From contig JASXTE010000003.1 in assembly GCA_030280995.1 (NCBI GenBank), positions 50,958,974 through 51,022,973 on the forward strand: 64,000 nucleotides of DNA. The letters run 5' to 3'. Positions 19,439 through 31,800 of the stretch are shown piece by piece. The notes below the pieces were generated by a model that searched no databases, was not told where the DNA came from, and worked only from the letters and a program-made list of their open reading frames with translations. Origin of the DNA: Hemileia vastatrix. Taxonomy: Eukaryota > Basidiomycota > Pucciniomycetes > Pucciniales > Zaghouaniaceae. The position numbers and the translations under genes were made by a program. Each line of letters opens with the position of its first letter. Positions within the stretch are counted from its first letter, which is position 1.

Positions 19439-21731
19439 TGAGAGCGGATCATTCTAGTGCTACAACCTTTCCCCAAGATGAGGAAAACCCAGGGTATAGT
19501 AGGTCAGCTCCCTTCACCACAGGAGATCTAGGGGTGAATTGCTAGCAATCCCCTCTCTTGAAATTTATAGTGTCCCTTAATTATGCCAGGCTTATGATTA
19601 CTTTATAAACATAAGTAAATTAGAGTTAGATTTACATTTATTCTCAGATTGATTATAGACAGAATATCAACTGATTCAAAATTATGCACAAGTTGATCCT
19701 CCAGAACTTGATTTTGGTCCTCTGTTGAGCACAAATTGAGCACAAATTTATCTAACCTAAGCTTATGCATATATAATAATTCAGGATACTTGCTCTATTA
19801 AATTTGATAATAAAATAAAATATTGATGAATTTGTATAAAAAAATTATTATGTAAGATATTAAATTATTAATTTAGGCATCATAGGAGGGCACTTAATAG
19901 AACTTAATTATACTTTGTGACACCTCAATACTGTATCACGCAGTTTGAAACATTTAAAACAAAATGTGTCATGATGGGCAATGAAATTGCTTGGACAGAC
20001 ACTTTCAAAATTAATACTGACCATAATACACAAGTATGAAACTTGGCATCTATCCAATAGGGGGTGTCAGTTCTGGCAAATCCGCACTTAACTTAAGTGC
20101 GGATTTCAAACCAAATCAGCACTTACAAATCAGCACTTAAATTTTGCAAAAAAGTCACTTATTTCAAAAAAGGGTGTCAGTTATGACCTCAAATCAGCAC
20201 TTTTTTCCCGTTTTTTTATAACCACATTTTGGCCACAAAACATCCCTTCCTTTCTTACCCCATCCCTGTCACATGTGACACACTGACCTTCTTCGCTACC
20301 TACCCATCAATCCTCGGCACACACCCATTCCTGAAATTTTCAATATTTTGACCAGGCATGTTTACATTCCTTTTTACTTATTTCTTCTACTTCTTAATCT
20401 TTTTTCTATGGGTGTCAGTTCTGACCTCAAATCAGCACTTTTTTTGTGATTTTTTTTTTCAAAACCACATTTTGGCAACATCATCCCTTTCTTTCCTATA
20501 CCATTTTGTACTCTCCAAATGTCCTCTTTGTGAACTTCATTCACTTGGGTTGGTATTTTGGTTTGTTGCATATTCATTTTTTTTGGAATTTATGGTGAAA
20601 ATTTTTTTTTTGGATGGCTCATTGGTTTTCTTTCACCAGCTCAACATGAAATCGCATATTTTCTGAAATCGCATATTTTGTCAGTGATTTTTTTTTTCAT
20701 TCATCCCTCATATCCTTTTCCTATTCTCCTCCAACATCCCTCAAACAATTTGGTTTCATTCACTTTGTCATCTCATCTCTCCAGGTAAGTCACTTTATTC
20801 TTTTTTTTTGATTTTTTGATTACTAATTATAATTTTTTTTGTTTTTTTCTGTTTATTTTATTTTTTTTATCTAATTTTTTTTTGTAAGTGGTTATTTTGG
20901 ATTTCAATGGTATAATTAACCTTTTTTTTCTCTCCCTCTTTACTTTCTTTGTTAGCTCCATCACCCTACTCTTCATCCCTCCTTGGCATGGTCATTATCC
21001 CCCCTTTCCCTTATTTCACTTTTTTTTGGCTCCATTTCATTGAAACACATACATTGCACATTCTTTATGCATTTCACTTACTCCATATTCAATTTCCCCA
21101 CAATTCCAACATCAATCTTTCTCACTCTATTTTTACTACTTTTCAATCAAGGTAAGTTTCATCTCCTTTTTTTCATGCCTATATGATATTTCATTCCATT
21201 TATTAAAAGTTCATACTTAAATATATGTATGACTCTTATCTGGATAACAGTGAACTTATAAAACTCCTTTTGATCTCATCTTCATTACCACTTTTCAAGT
21301 TTTTGTAAAATTTTGAAAATCAGACTCTGAATTAGGGTTAGGTTTATTCGAATCTAATGTTCTTTTTACTGAAGATTCTCCTGAAGGCTACCTTTCATTT
21401 CCCACAAACAGATTTGAATTTGATTCAGTGGTTGTTGAGATATTGACTGTTAAAGTTGAGCCTTTTTTTTCCCAATTTAAATTTTTATTTCATTTTTTTA
21501 TGTAACAAATTAGGGTTAGGTTTATTTAAATCACATGTCCTTTAACTGAAGATTCTACTAAAGAATATCTTTTATTTCCCACAAACAGGTTTGAATTAGG
21601 TTCAGTGGTTGCTGAGATTTTGACCTTTGAAGTTGAGCCTTTTTTCCAAATTTCACTTGTCTTATTTCACATTTTTATATTGCATATTTAGAGGATAAGG
21701 ATTCTGAAACTCTTATATGATTATTATCTAG

Positions 21732-22360
21732 GCATGTATCCGTTGCTCAAGAATATCACTAAAGCTCAAAAAGATGAAGATTTTTGCTTATGGGACACTC
21801 TACCTTCCTTTAACTCTTTTCTTGCTCTTTGACTCAAAAAGCACTGTAATAAAGCATTTGAAAAAAATCATGAACCTGCAACCAAAGTAGGAATACCGAA
21901 TTGGTGTGACTCCGAATGGGAAGATATCAGCCACAAATATCTTTTATTTTCTAATGTTATTATCACTCATTCTGGATTTCATAATAAAATTCACACCGAT
22001 ACCAAGGAAACCAATTTTCTTACTTTTGGTATATTCTCATATATCAAACCGATTACTGGCCAACCAATACCATCTCCAGCTAAAATCAAATGACATGGTT
22101 TATATTTTCCAGACCACCGGTGCATCATTGATTTTGGTTTGGGAAATGTTATCATCGAAACCATTTGGAATTCTTCTAAGGATAATCATCAAACGACCAA
22201 AGCTCCTCCTGGTTTGGAATCCTGTCAAGATTTAACACATTTTGGTTGCTCATTTCAAATCAGTCATAAGTTGATTCAAAGAATCAATAAGGTAATGAAA
22301 GAAGGTAAAGTTAATCTATTTAAAAAAACTTTATTTAGATCCAAAAAGTATGGGGATTAG
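21732..22360 (+). pseudogene. TET/JBP-like 2OG-Fe(II) dioxygenase fragment carried by Harbinger
   Basis: The recognisable part runs from about 21841 to 22360. It has an iron-binding HxD in KIHTDTKE (near 21990), a later conserved block NHQTTKAPP (near 22187) that should hold the distal His, and GCSFQIS near 22248. These match the core of the gene at 44930-46837 and the TET/JBP-like family expanded in basidiomycetes. The residue before GCSFQIS is His where the other copy has Arg (the usual 2-oxoglutarate ligand). TGA codons at 21828 and 22091 and a frame change near the poly-A at 21835 disable it. It converges on the transposase remnant. Capture by the transposon is the simplest explanation. 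An upstream start at 21732 is only a guess. Confidence 0.65.
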
Positions 22361-22659
22361 AGTTGTCATCGAAAATTTTATATTTTTTCGTAAATTTTTA
22401 ATAAATATTTTTTATGTATCAATTTCCTCAACTAAAGTAATGGGCCCACAACCTTGTGTTGTATAAATGGTAATCATGATAACATTTATTTGTTTCATGG
22501 GGTTCCTCTAGCCTATACCTCTGGAAAGTCCCAAACTTTTGTTTCTAGATTTGATCTGCATTTTGGCTTAAGGGATTGTCATTACTTTAAACTAGGGAAA
22601 TTGATATATATTAGATATTTATTTAATAATTTACGTAATTATATTAAATTTAGATGACT

Positions 22660-22860
22660 TCCACCACTTACTTCAATAAAATTCAGGGGGGGTATTGCCA
22701 AATTTTCAAATCTGACATGTGAAATTGATGACTTAGAAAAATTTTGGTGATATCCACCCCTTGCTTCAATAAAATGCAGGGGAAAGTATTGCCAATTTTT
22801 TAAAACAGATATAGAATTTTTTTGACTTGTAAATATTTTGGTGAAAATTTTTGACGAGAA
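22660..22860. repeat. Two roughly 100-bp tandem units breaking the transposase
   Basis: The block with CTTCAATAAAATxCAGGGG, a GTATTGCCAA word and ATTTTGGTGA recurs about 95 bp apart. It starts exactly where the Harbinger transposase frame loses similarity, after NNYFHILVKNF. Confidence 0.6.
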
Positions 22861-23494
22861 TGTGAAAGTAATTGTTTCCACCTTGAGCAGGTTTCTGGCT
22901 CAAAGGAATAGCAGTACCATCAACAAAACCAATACATCCTGGGAAGCCCTCTGCTTGCATAACCTGAGATGATTCAAGTCGCTCTTCTTTTGTTGGCCAG
23001 GTGAGAAGTTGAGATTACAAGGAGTTGATGGCAGTGATACATTGTTTGGTATAAGTGTTAATTGAACCATACCCCAAATCAAAGACATTTTCTAAACGTT
23101 TCAAAGCAGCTCCATTACCATTTGAACCCAAATGACATAGTGTGATGGCCAATTGAATTGAAGGATGTTGTTGTTCTTTTTGAGAATTATTGTGAAATAT
23201 GGGATGATCCTGAATAAGCTCAAGCAATTTAAGGAAACATTTCTGAGAAGTCCTGAACAGCTCTCTAAAACTGGGTGTAGATAGTTTAAGAAGTGTTTGG
23301 ATGGTGTACTTGGGGGTATGAAGTACTTGAGGCTTTCTGGGAAGAAGGTAACGTTTCGTGGCCATTTTTGATAAAAAGACAAAATCTTCTTCTAGATCAG
23401 AATCAGAATCGGAATCAGAGTCCAAGAGCAGTTCAAGAGCCATGAAAGTCATTGCTTTATGTAATTTATCACGATTTGAAAGTGAGGAAGGCAT
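22850..23494 (-). pseudogene. PIF/Harbinger transposase, truncated
   Basis: From 23494 the protein has an acidic N terminus, then a helix-turn-helix region (FRELFRTSQKCFLKLLELI; ALKRLENVFDLGYGSINTYT). Past one in-frame TAA near 23012 comes the first catalytic aspartate block, GFPGCIGFVDGTAIPL, with the typical G-NNYF continuation. This is the DDE_Tnp_4 type nuclease start. The second Asp and the Glu are missing, because the frame runs into the roughly 100-bp repeats. It cannot be active, so the element would depend on relatives. Confidence 0.82.
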
Positions 23495-23788
23495 AACTCT
23501 TATATGATATGATATGAAGATGTAAGTGATGTACGATGTTTTGAGTTATGAAGTGTTATGCTGCGGAGTGCTGCGTATGAATGGGATGATGCTGACAAAT
23601 CAGTGAAATGGGACTTGATGGTGAAATCAGCACTTTTGGTTGAGAAAGTGCGGATTTGAGTGAAATAAGTGACTTATTTCATTTTGAAATCCACCAGTAT
23701 TGGGGCTAGTGTGTTTTGGAAATCGGCACTTATTTAAGTGCGGATTTGGTCAAATTTAAGTGCGGATTTGCCAGAACTGACACCCCCT

Positions 23789-24850
23789 AATAAAAGATTT
23801 TACTTCTGATAAATGGATTTTTCTCTGTTACTCCCTGCTAAAAAGTGTCCTTGTGAGGTTTGTCTGACCTTCAGGGGGGTGATTTGGCCACATCAACCTA
23901 CTTCTATTTCCATGATTGACCAAAACATCATCCTCATTTCCATCTAAAGAGTTGATCTCATCTGACTGTGGCTGATCAAAGAGGTCCACCACAAGTTTAA
24001 CCAAAATTTTGGTGAAAACTTTTTTGATGGATAGTGACCAACTGGTGCTTTCCGAAATTGTCCACCTGAAGTTAGGCTAAACTTCAGGAGGATAAATTTA
24101 ATATGAATACCAAATTATCTGAAGAATACTTTTGCCCTAGCTACTCTGAATCATAAAAGTGTCCAACTGAGGTTTAGCCATAATTCAGGTAGACACTTTT
24201 GGAAAGGCACAGTCTGAATGGTTTAATATCTATATATGGAAACAAGTATCAGTTTTTTATCAACATGGAACTAGAATTAATTTAATATGGCCAAAGTGTC
24301 CACCTGAATTTTGGCCAAAATACAGGTGGAAATTTTTATGAGGATTACTTGATGAAATGAAGAAGACTTGCAATTACTTTCCATCATAAAATTTTCAAAC
24401 TTAAGTTTATCAAAAATTGTGGTGACACTTTTGCCAGATCCAGTCATATGGGATCAACTCTCTATATGGCAATGAGAATCAATTTTTTGTCAATCATGGC
24501 ATTAGAAGTAATTTGATATGGGCAAACTTTCCACCTGATTTTTGGCCAAAAATAAGTTGGAAATGTTTATGAGGAATATAGATTAACTAAAGAAGACTTG
24601 AACCCTACTACTGTCCATCATAAAAGTGTCCTCCGGAAGAATTCTCAAACTTGTGGTTGACACCTTTGGCCTGGTCCAGCCTTATGGGATCAATTCTGCA
24701 TATGGGAAGGAGGATTTAATTTGGTCAATCATGGTACTAGAAGTAATTTGATATAGACAAAGTGTCCAACTAAATATTGGAAAAAAATGAGTTGAAAACT
24801 TCATTTAGTTTTTCAAAAATCAAAGTAAGTACAATTTTATTCCTGATGAT
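23789..24850. repeat. CACTA internal region with imperfect palindromes
   Basis: No gene is seen. Several inverted repeats centre on GGCC, for example CCACCTGAATTTTGGCC paired with GGCCAAAATACAGGTGG (about 24299-24330) and GTGTCCAACTGA paired with a CAGGTAGACAC arm (about 24158-24200). They are diverged relatives of the palindromes in the next array. Confidence 0.6.
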
Positions 24851-27560
24851 GCCCATTTTATCCAACACCTCTTCTGAGCCTTGAAAGTAGGCATTTAGCT
24901 TGAATTTTTAATTTCATATAAAATCCCTTTTATTCAACCTATTTCTTTTTATCCCTTTTTTTCTTTTAGATATCAATTAATTTTTGAAAAAAAATCATTT
25001 TCATATTTTTTTAACATTTTTTAATAATATTATAAAAGGTGTAATATAACATGGCAGGCATTTGGCGCACAAGTTTTTTCTAAACTAATAAAATTAATAA
25101 TATTCTAATGACAAAAAATTAATCAGATAATAAAATATGAATAACACAGAAAGATCAAATACCAGTTGAAACGTTTTAAAAAAACAACAGTTGCACTGAA
25201 GAAGACCTGCACCCTAGCTACTCTCCATCATAAAAGTGTCCAGCACAAGTTCAGCCGAACTTGTTCTGGACACTTTTTGTCAGGTGCAGTCTGATGGGAT
25301 CAATTCTCTCTATGGCAATGAAAAAAATTATTTGATAAGAAAATTCACTAGATGTAGTTTGATATAGCTGAATAATCCACCTAGAGTTCATCCAAACCAC
25401 AGGTACACAACTTTTTATCTTTAAAAAACAATCAATTTAGTACTATTTATCCCTGATGGCTCTCATTTGCTTCAACATCTCTACTGGCCTTTGATATTAG
25501 GAGTAATACTTGGATTTCTTTTTTCATATTTGATCCCTTTAACTTAATTTTTTATTCCTCATATTGCTTTTGGATATCAATTAATAATTTTGAAAATAAA
25601 TTATTTTAATATTTTTATACATTTATTTAATAATATTATAAAAGGTGTAACATCACTCAGTATGCATTTGGCACACAATTTTTAGCTATACTTATATAAT
25701 TAATAATATAATTAAGACAAAAAATTAATCAAACAATATGTATGAGTGAGGCACAAAGATAAAATACCAGTAGACATGTTTGTAAGAAATACCAGATGAA
25801 CTGAAGAAAAATTCTAACCCAGCCACTCTCCATCATAGAAGTGTCCAGCACAAGTTTGGCCATACTTGTGCTGGACACTTTTGGTCATGTGCATTCAGAT
25901 GGGATAAATTCTCTGTATGGCAACAAAAAAATTTTTCTATCAAATTTCACTAGAATTAGTTTGGTTTAGCTGAATCATCCACCTGCTGTTCTGCCCAATA
26001 TCAGGTGTATAATTTTTTCTCTTTAAAGAAAAGGTCACTTATGACAATTAAGCCCTGATGGCTCCCATTTTCTTTAACACCTCTACTGGCACTTGATAGC
26101 AGGAATTTTACTAGTATTTTTTTCATATTTGAACTCTTTGACTTTTATTTTACTCTTTTATTCCTCTTTTTACTTTTAAATTTCTACTTAATTTTTGTAA
26201 AACTAATACTTTCCGTATTTTTTTACGTCTATTTTAAAAAATTATTGAAGGTATAACTTCACATGGTATGCATTTGGCACACAAGTTTTTGCTATACTAA
26301 TAACATTAATAATATAAATTTGATAAAATATTAATCGGATGATAAATATGAAAGATACAGACTGATCAAATACCAGTAGACATGTTTATGAGAAATTCAA
26401 GATGAAGGAACTGAAGAAAATTTCCACCCAAGCTACTCTCCATCATAAAAGTGTCCAGCACAAGTTTGGCCGAACTTATGCTAGACACTTTTGGTCACGT
26501 GTAGTCAGATGGGATCAATTCTCTCCATGGCAACAAAAAAACATTTTTTTATTAAACTTCACTACAAGTAGTTTTGTTTAGCTGAATCATCCACCTGTTG
26601 TTCTTCCCAACCTCAGGTGTATAATTTTTTATCTTTAAAAAAAATGGTCACTTATTAAAGTTTAGCCCTGATGGCTCCCATTTGTTTCAACACTTCTACT
26701 GGCTCTTGAGAGCAAGAATTTTACTAGTATTTTGTTTTTCATAATTGATCTCTTTGAGATTAATTTTACTTTTATATTTCTCTTTTTTTTAATATCTATT
26801 TAAATTATTTTAAAGCTAATCATTTTTATGTTTTTTTACTTTTATTTCATAATATTATAAAAGGTGTAACATCACCTGGTATGCATTTGGCACATGAGTT
26901 TTTTCTATACTTATAATATTAATAATATAATGGTGAAAATAAATTAATCAAATGATATATATGAGTGAGGCACAAAGATCAAGTAACAATGGACATGTTT
27001 ATAAGAAATACCAGATTAACTGAAGAAAAATTCTACCCTAGCTACTCTCTGTCATTAATGTGTCCAGCACAAGTTCAGCCAAACTTGTGCTGGACACTTT
27101 TGCTCACATGCAGTCTGGTGTGATCAATTCTCTCTCAATCATTGCACTAGAAGTTGTTTGATATGGCTAAATGGTTCTGCTGAAGTTTTGTTAAACCTCA
27201 GATTGGCACTTTTTTGTTTTTCAAAAAAGCAATTATAGCCCAATTTTAGTGCCACTGGTGAGCGTTCACCCCAACATGTCTACCTGCTCTTGATGGCAGT
27301 AATTTTATTTTAATTTTTTATTTCATATTTGCTTCCTTTAATTTTACCTTTTTATCCCTCATATTGCTTTTGTATATCAATTTATTTTTCTTAAAACAAA
27401 TCATTTTCATATTTTTTTACCTTTATTTAATAATATTATAAAAGGTGTAACATCACCTGGTATTTGTTGGGCACAAGAGTTTTTGCTATACTTATAATAT
27501 TAATAACATAATGGTGACAAAAAATCAATCAAATGATAAATATGAGTGAGGCACAAAGGT
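24850..27560. repeat. About 610-bp tandem repeat, four units, each with a long palindrome
   Basis: Units recur with spacing of about 605, 614 and 609 bp, marked by the palindrome GTGTCCAGCACAAGTT / AACTTGTGCTGGACAC at about 25235, 25840, 26450 and 27060. Each unit also has GGTGTAACATCACxTGGTAT and a GCATTTGGCACACA word. A second, weaker palindrome (CCACCTG/CAGGTG) lies about 150 bp after each first one. There is no coding frame. Confidence 0.85.
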
Positions 27561-28119
27561 CAAATACCAATTAATCAATAGTTCTTTTTAATATTTTAAT
27601 TTTTTTGATTAAATAAAATGGTAATAATGAATTATATTTTTCATCCACAATTCCACTCTAATGATTCCCACTGCACAAAAAGGGTTCACTCAGTCCTTTT
27701 TTTACTGCTTGTGCATATATTTTATTGCCCACAGTCTACAATTTTTTGTAGTGATTATCTCACATCTGATTCAGGAATATTTTTGAACAATATAAGTTTT
27801 TTTTACAAAAGACCTTATCATATCCAATATCCCACGAAAAATACAACCTGTTTTTGTATTAAAACCCATTAATTATTAAGAAATTGTTAAAATAATTAGA
27901 TTAGACCTTGGCACAGCTAGATCCATACCAACCAACCTAAAGTCTTTTCAATATTGAAAACAATTAAATAAAATTATGATATCATACTAAATTATGGGCA
28001 CCAACCATAATTCAGCACTTCTCATTTGCTCTGCTACAAAATGAGTGCATGTAGCATTTTTCTATTGTCAGACTGTTTTACTTCCTTCCCTCACACCTTT
28101 AGTCCAGAATGAAAATTTA
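27561..28119. other. AT-rich CACTA interior, nothing recognised
   Basis: No gene or clear repeat. An 84-codon frame at 27618-27872 looks incidental, having low-complexity hydrophobic composition. Confidence 0.5.
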
Positions 28120-28560
28120 GTATGAGTGTTGGTCAAGTTGGTTTGCCAGTGTTATCTCTATGCAATATGAATTCATATTGCATATTTCTATTTATGCATA
28201 AAATATACTTGTTAAGCATCATTTTTTTGCATTTTTCAATCATTATGCATATTTATGCATATTCATATGCATATTCATTATACAGATTTATATGCATATT
28301 AATAAATTTTATTTATATACATATATGCACATTTTTTTTTGCATATTCAATATGCATATTCAATATGCATATTTTATGCATATTCAATATGCATATTTTT
28401 TATGCATAATCACTATGCTTATTTTTATGCATATTTTTTATGCATATTTATTCTTCATAGTCATTATGCATACACTTTAGATAGGCATTTCACATCAATT
28501 TTTAACATGCAATAAGTATCCACCATGCAAATTCAAATGCATATGCATCTATATCATACA
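28120..28560. repeat. TATGCATA-rich simple repeat
   Basis: The self-complementary word ATATGCATAT or TATGCATA recurs more than 15 times at irregular spacing, densest at 28240-28450. The long frames across it (28122-28480) are by-products of the repeat. Confidence 0.8.
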
Positions 28561-28856
28561 CGCAACATATATTCAAGTTTAATATTTGAATGTTAAGGTA
28601 TGCTAAGTGATGTTGTTCAACCTTTTGCCAAACCTGAGATTAACTGATGTTCAATGTGGTTCCTAAGCTCTGCTCAAGGAGGGATTGTTCTGGATTCAAT
28701 CTGTGACAGTTTATTTTTTCAATGTTTTTTCATCAGATTTAAAAACATATTTCTGACAGTCTCAGGATGGTTTCCCAACAGTTTCCTGACAAACTCCTGA
28801 TAGTTTCAAATAGAGGTAACTGCTAGCAGTTCACCCCCAGATTTCCTGTGGTACTT

Positions 28857-31800
28857 GGAGATGTACCAAGAGGATTTTCAACTTTTTTTTAATGTTTCTC
28901 TTCTCTGCAAGTATTCTTTATTTTTTATCAAGTGTCTGTTCTCTTTCAAGATTCTCAATTAATTTTAATTCAAGTTCAAAAAAAAAATTGTTTATATATC
29001 TTTATTGAAAAATATGTGGAAAAGCTGTGGAGTGGTGAGATTGGGGTCTTAAATTAATTCCTCCCAATTGTGCACGGCTAGGGTTTCTTCTACACCTTTC
29101 AAAACCATTACCTTGGCCATGTCTGTGAGCATTGGGGAAACCCCTGGTTATTTTTGTGGGATGGAAGAAAACTCAAGAAAATAAAATATAAATTTCAAGA
29201 TAACTGAAGAAAATCAAGAAAAAAATCTTTAGATAATCAAGAATGAAGACAAGAATTATTTTTGTGAAGATCATCATGATCAATTTTTGGACCTCCATCA
29301 TGAGGCTAAACTGCACAAATGTTTGAAGAAAGTAGATCAGAAAGATAAATATTTGGACCTCCTGCATGATTATAAACTGCAAAATTTTAGAAGATGTGAT
29401 TCAGAAGATGAATCAAGATTTGAAGATTTAGAAGATGGAAGTGAAATTGAAGATGTGGGATTGCGGAAAAGTTTTGGAGTGGTGTGATTGGGGAATAAAA
29501 GTAAGTCCTCCCAATTGCACACCACTAGGTTTTCTTCTGCACCTTTCAAAAACATTTTGTTGGCCACACATGTGAGAAGTGGGGAAACCCTTGGTTTTTG
29601 TTCCAGGTCTGGTGGTGAAGATGTCCTGAAGATCCCTCAAGTTGAAGGTGGTGCTGCAAATTAAAAGAAGGTAGCATAGAATATTAGGCCTGTAAATGAG
29701 CCTGTGCCTGCAGGTTTGAATCCTCCTTTGAAGATACCTCCATTGTCAAGAGATCCGTACTGCACTCCTCTGGTGAAGAATCCACCTTATTTTGTGGAAA
29801 CTGCTCAGGTGACTGTGACAAGGTTGAAAGTTATTAATTTTGGTCCTGAAGGATAGTTGTCTGATAATGAAAATAAGTTTTTGTTGAATATTATTGTGCT
29901 CAGGGAGAAAGTGGTGGCATTTGTGGAAGAGGAAATGGGTGTGTTGAAACACTCTTATGGGGAACCTTACTTGATTCCTGTGGTCTGACATGAACCTTGG
30001 AAAATCAAACCTATTCCAATTACAGCTGCTATTAGAGATGATTTTGTAGAGATTTTTACGAAAAGATTCAGGAATGGGTTATATGAACAATCAACATCTA
30101 GTTACTCAAGTCTGGTTCTCTGTGTAAAAAAGCAGAATGAGAAGCTGAGGGTTGTACATGATCTTAGAGCCTTGAATAGAGTCACTATCAAGGTTGCGGG
30201 GATGCCGACAAGTGCAGAGGACTTTGTGTAAGCTTTTGCTGGTAGGGTGTGTTATGGTTTGAGACATATTATGGGTGGTTATGATGAAAGGGAACTTCAC
30301 ACGAATTCACAGCCGCTTACAACGTTTGAGACTCCTCTGGGAAGATTTTAGATCACTAGCTTGCCTCAAGGAGCAACTAATTCAGTAGCAGTATATCAAG
30401 CACCAATTGCTTGCATTTTACAGGATGATGTTCCTACTCATGCTGGTATTTTTATTGATGATTGTAGAATAAAAAGACCATCCACTGATTATGGGAATGA
30501 GCTGCTGAAGGAGAATCCAGGTATAAGAAGGTTTGATTGGAAGTATGCAATTAATCTAGAGAGTATTTTTTAGGATTGAAGAGGCTGTGTTGACCATTTC
30601 TGGGTCAAAATTTTGTTGTTGTGTTCCTTCTGTGGAAATTCTGGATAATATGGTATGTAAAAGGGGAAGGATTATGGCAAAGAAAAAATTTAAGAAAATT
30701 CAGTCATGGCCAACACTTAAAAATACTACTGAAGTCACGGGATTTTTGGAGGTTTGTGTGTATTTCACAATTTTTATTAATGATTTTTTTGGTGGCTTCA
30801 CCTTTGAGGAAGTTGACTAGGAAAGAGGCAGAATGGGTGTGGACTGAAGAGTGTGAAGAGGATTTTCAGAAGTTAAAGAAGGTGGTAAGTGAAGATATTA
30901 TTCTTCACAAGCTGGATTATGGAGTGGGCCCTGGAAAGATTTTTCTGGCATTGGACTCAAGTTATATTGCTGCTGTTGCTGTTTTGTCTCGGGAAGATAA
31001 AACTGGGAGAGTCAGGCCAGTAAGGTATGAGTCAGCGGTATTTAATGAGGTTGAATCTAGATATTCTCAACCTAAGTCGGAATTGTGTGGTGGGGAAAAA
31101 ATTTAGAAGAAGCTGCAGACTGTTTTGTGGGGGCAGCATTTTGAGCTGCAGGTGGATGCAAAATCTCTGGTTCATATGATTAATACACCTAGTCTTCCAA
31201 ACGCTCTAATGCCTAGGTGGGTGGAATTTATTCAGCATTTTTCTTTTGACCTGGTACACAAACCTGGAAAAACTTTTACAATGCCAGATGGATTATCAAG
31301 GAGACCACCCACAGATGAAGATTCAGACTCTGAATAATTTGATGAAGATTTTTGAGTGGATAGGGCCAGCACAAAGGGTGCTGGAGATTTTTCTCTCCTT
31401 TCCCATGATGCTAAACTGGATGATTTTTTTCTCCTCCCCCATTAGGCTAAACTGGATGATCGTTTTCTCCTCCCTCAAGAGGTTAAACTGGCTGGTTCTG
31501 ATCTTGATTCTGGTGATCAGGATGTTTTTGTTGATGAAGATGGAGTTGTTGTTTGGGACAGCTCAAAACTGGAAAAGGGTGTTTTTGTTAGTGAACTGGA
31601 TTCTCACAAGGTTCAGTGGAAAGAGAAGGACATGCCAAAATTTAAGGATTGGTGTCCTGGGTGGGCTGCTCAATTGGCTCATGTTCATACTGGTGATTTT
31701 GATGACAGAATTGTACCCTTGGATGTGGTGTTGTTGGATTTTGAAGATGAGACCTGGGGTCAGACTGGGTTTTATTTATTATGGTTAAATATCTGTTAAA

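Larger units (their letters stand above)
20059..23788. mobile_element. PIF/Harbinger transposon nested in the CACTA element
   Basis: Terminal inverted repeats AGGGGGTGTCAGTTCTGGCA (left) and its complement (right, ending CCCCCT at 23788) are flanked by AAT on both sides, a 3-bp duplication typical of Harbinger. Directly inside each end the GTGCGGATTT word occurs in both orientations and can form a subterminal hairpin. It holds a broken Harbinger transposase on the minus strand and, on the plus strand, a TET/JBP-like pseudogene. A GGGTGTCAGTT-TGACCTCAAA block repeats at about 20170 and 20411. Confidence 0.85.
19515..28853. mobile_element. CACTA-like DNA transposon, non-autonomous, inserted in the old Ty3 copy
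   Basis: The left end reads CACCACAGGAGATCTAGGGG and the right end, in reverse complement, TACCACAGGAAATCTGGGGG. Both are followed by the TGCTAGCA palindrome. The flanks are CTT (19512-19514) and CTT (28854-28856), a 3-bp target duplication as in CACTA/EnSpm elements. The empty site can be read in element A at 3301-3316 (GCTCACTTGGAGATA), so the borders are exact. Inside are a Harbinger element and a long palindrome-rich tandem region, but no transposase of its own type. Its left subterminal 250 bp resemble those of the element starting at 36978, which carries a TNP2 gene. Confidence 0.85.

Noticed and set aside
20358..21186. Several 60-100 codon hydrophobic frames in the left half of the Harbinger element
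   Set aside because: They are low-complexity T-rich sequence with overlapping frames and no shared motif with any transposase partner (the expected MADF/SANT protein was not seen).
28122..28480. Small hydrophobic proteins
   Set aside because: Translation of TATGCATA repeats gives Met/His/Ile/Tyr runs in overlapping frames.
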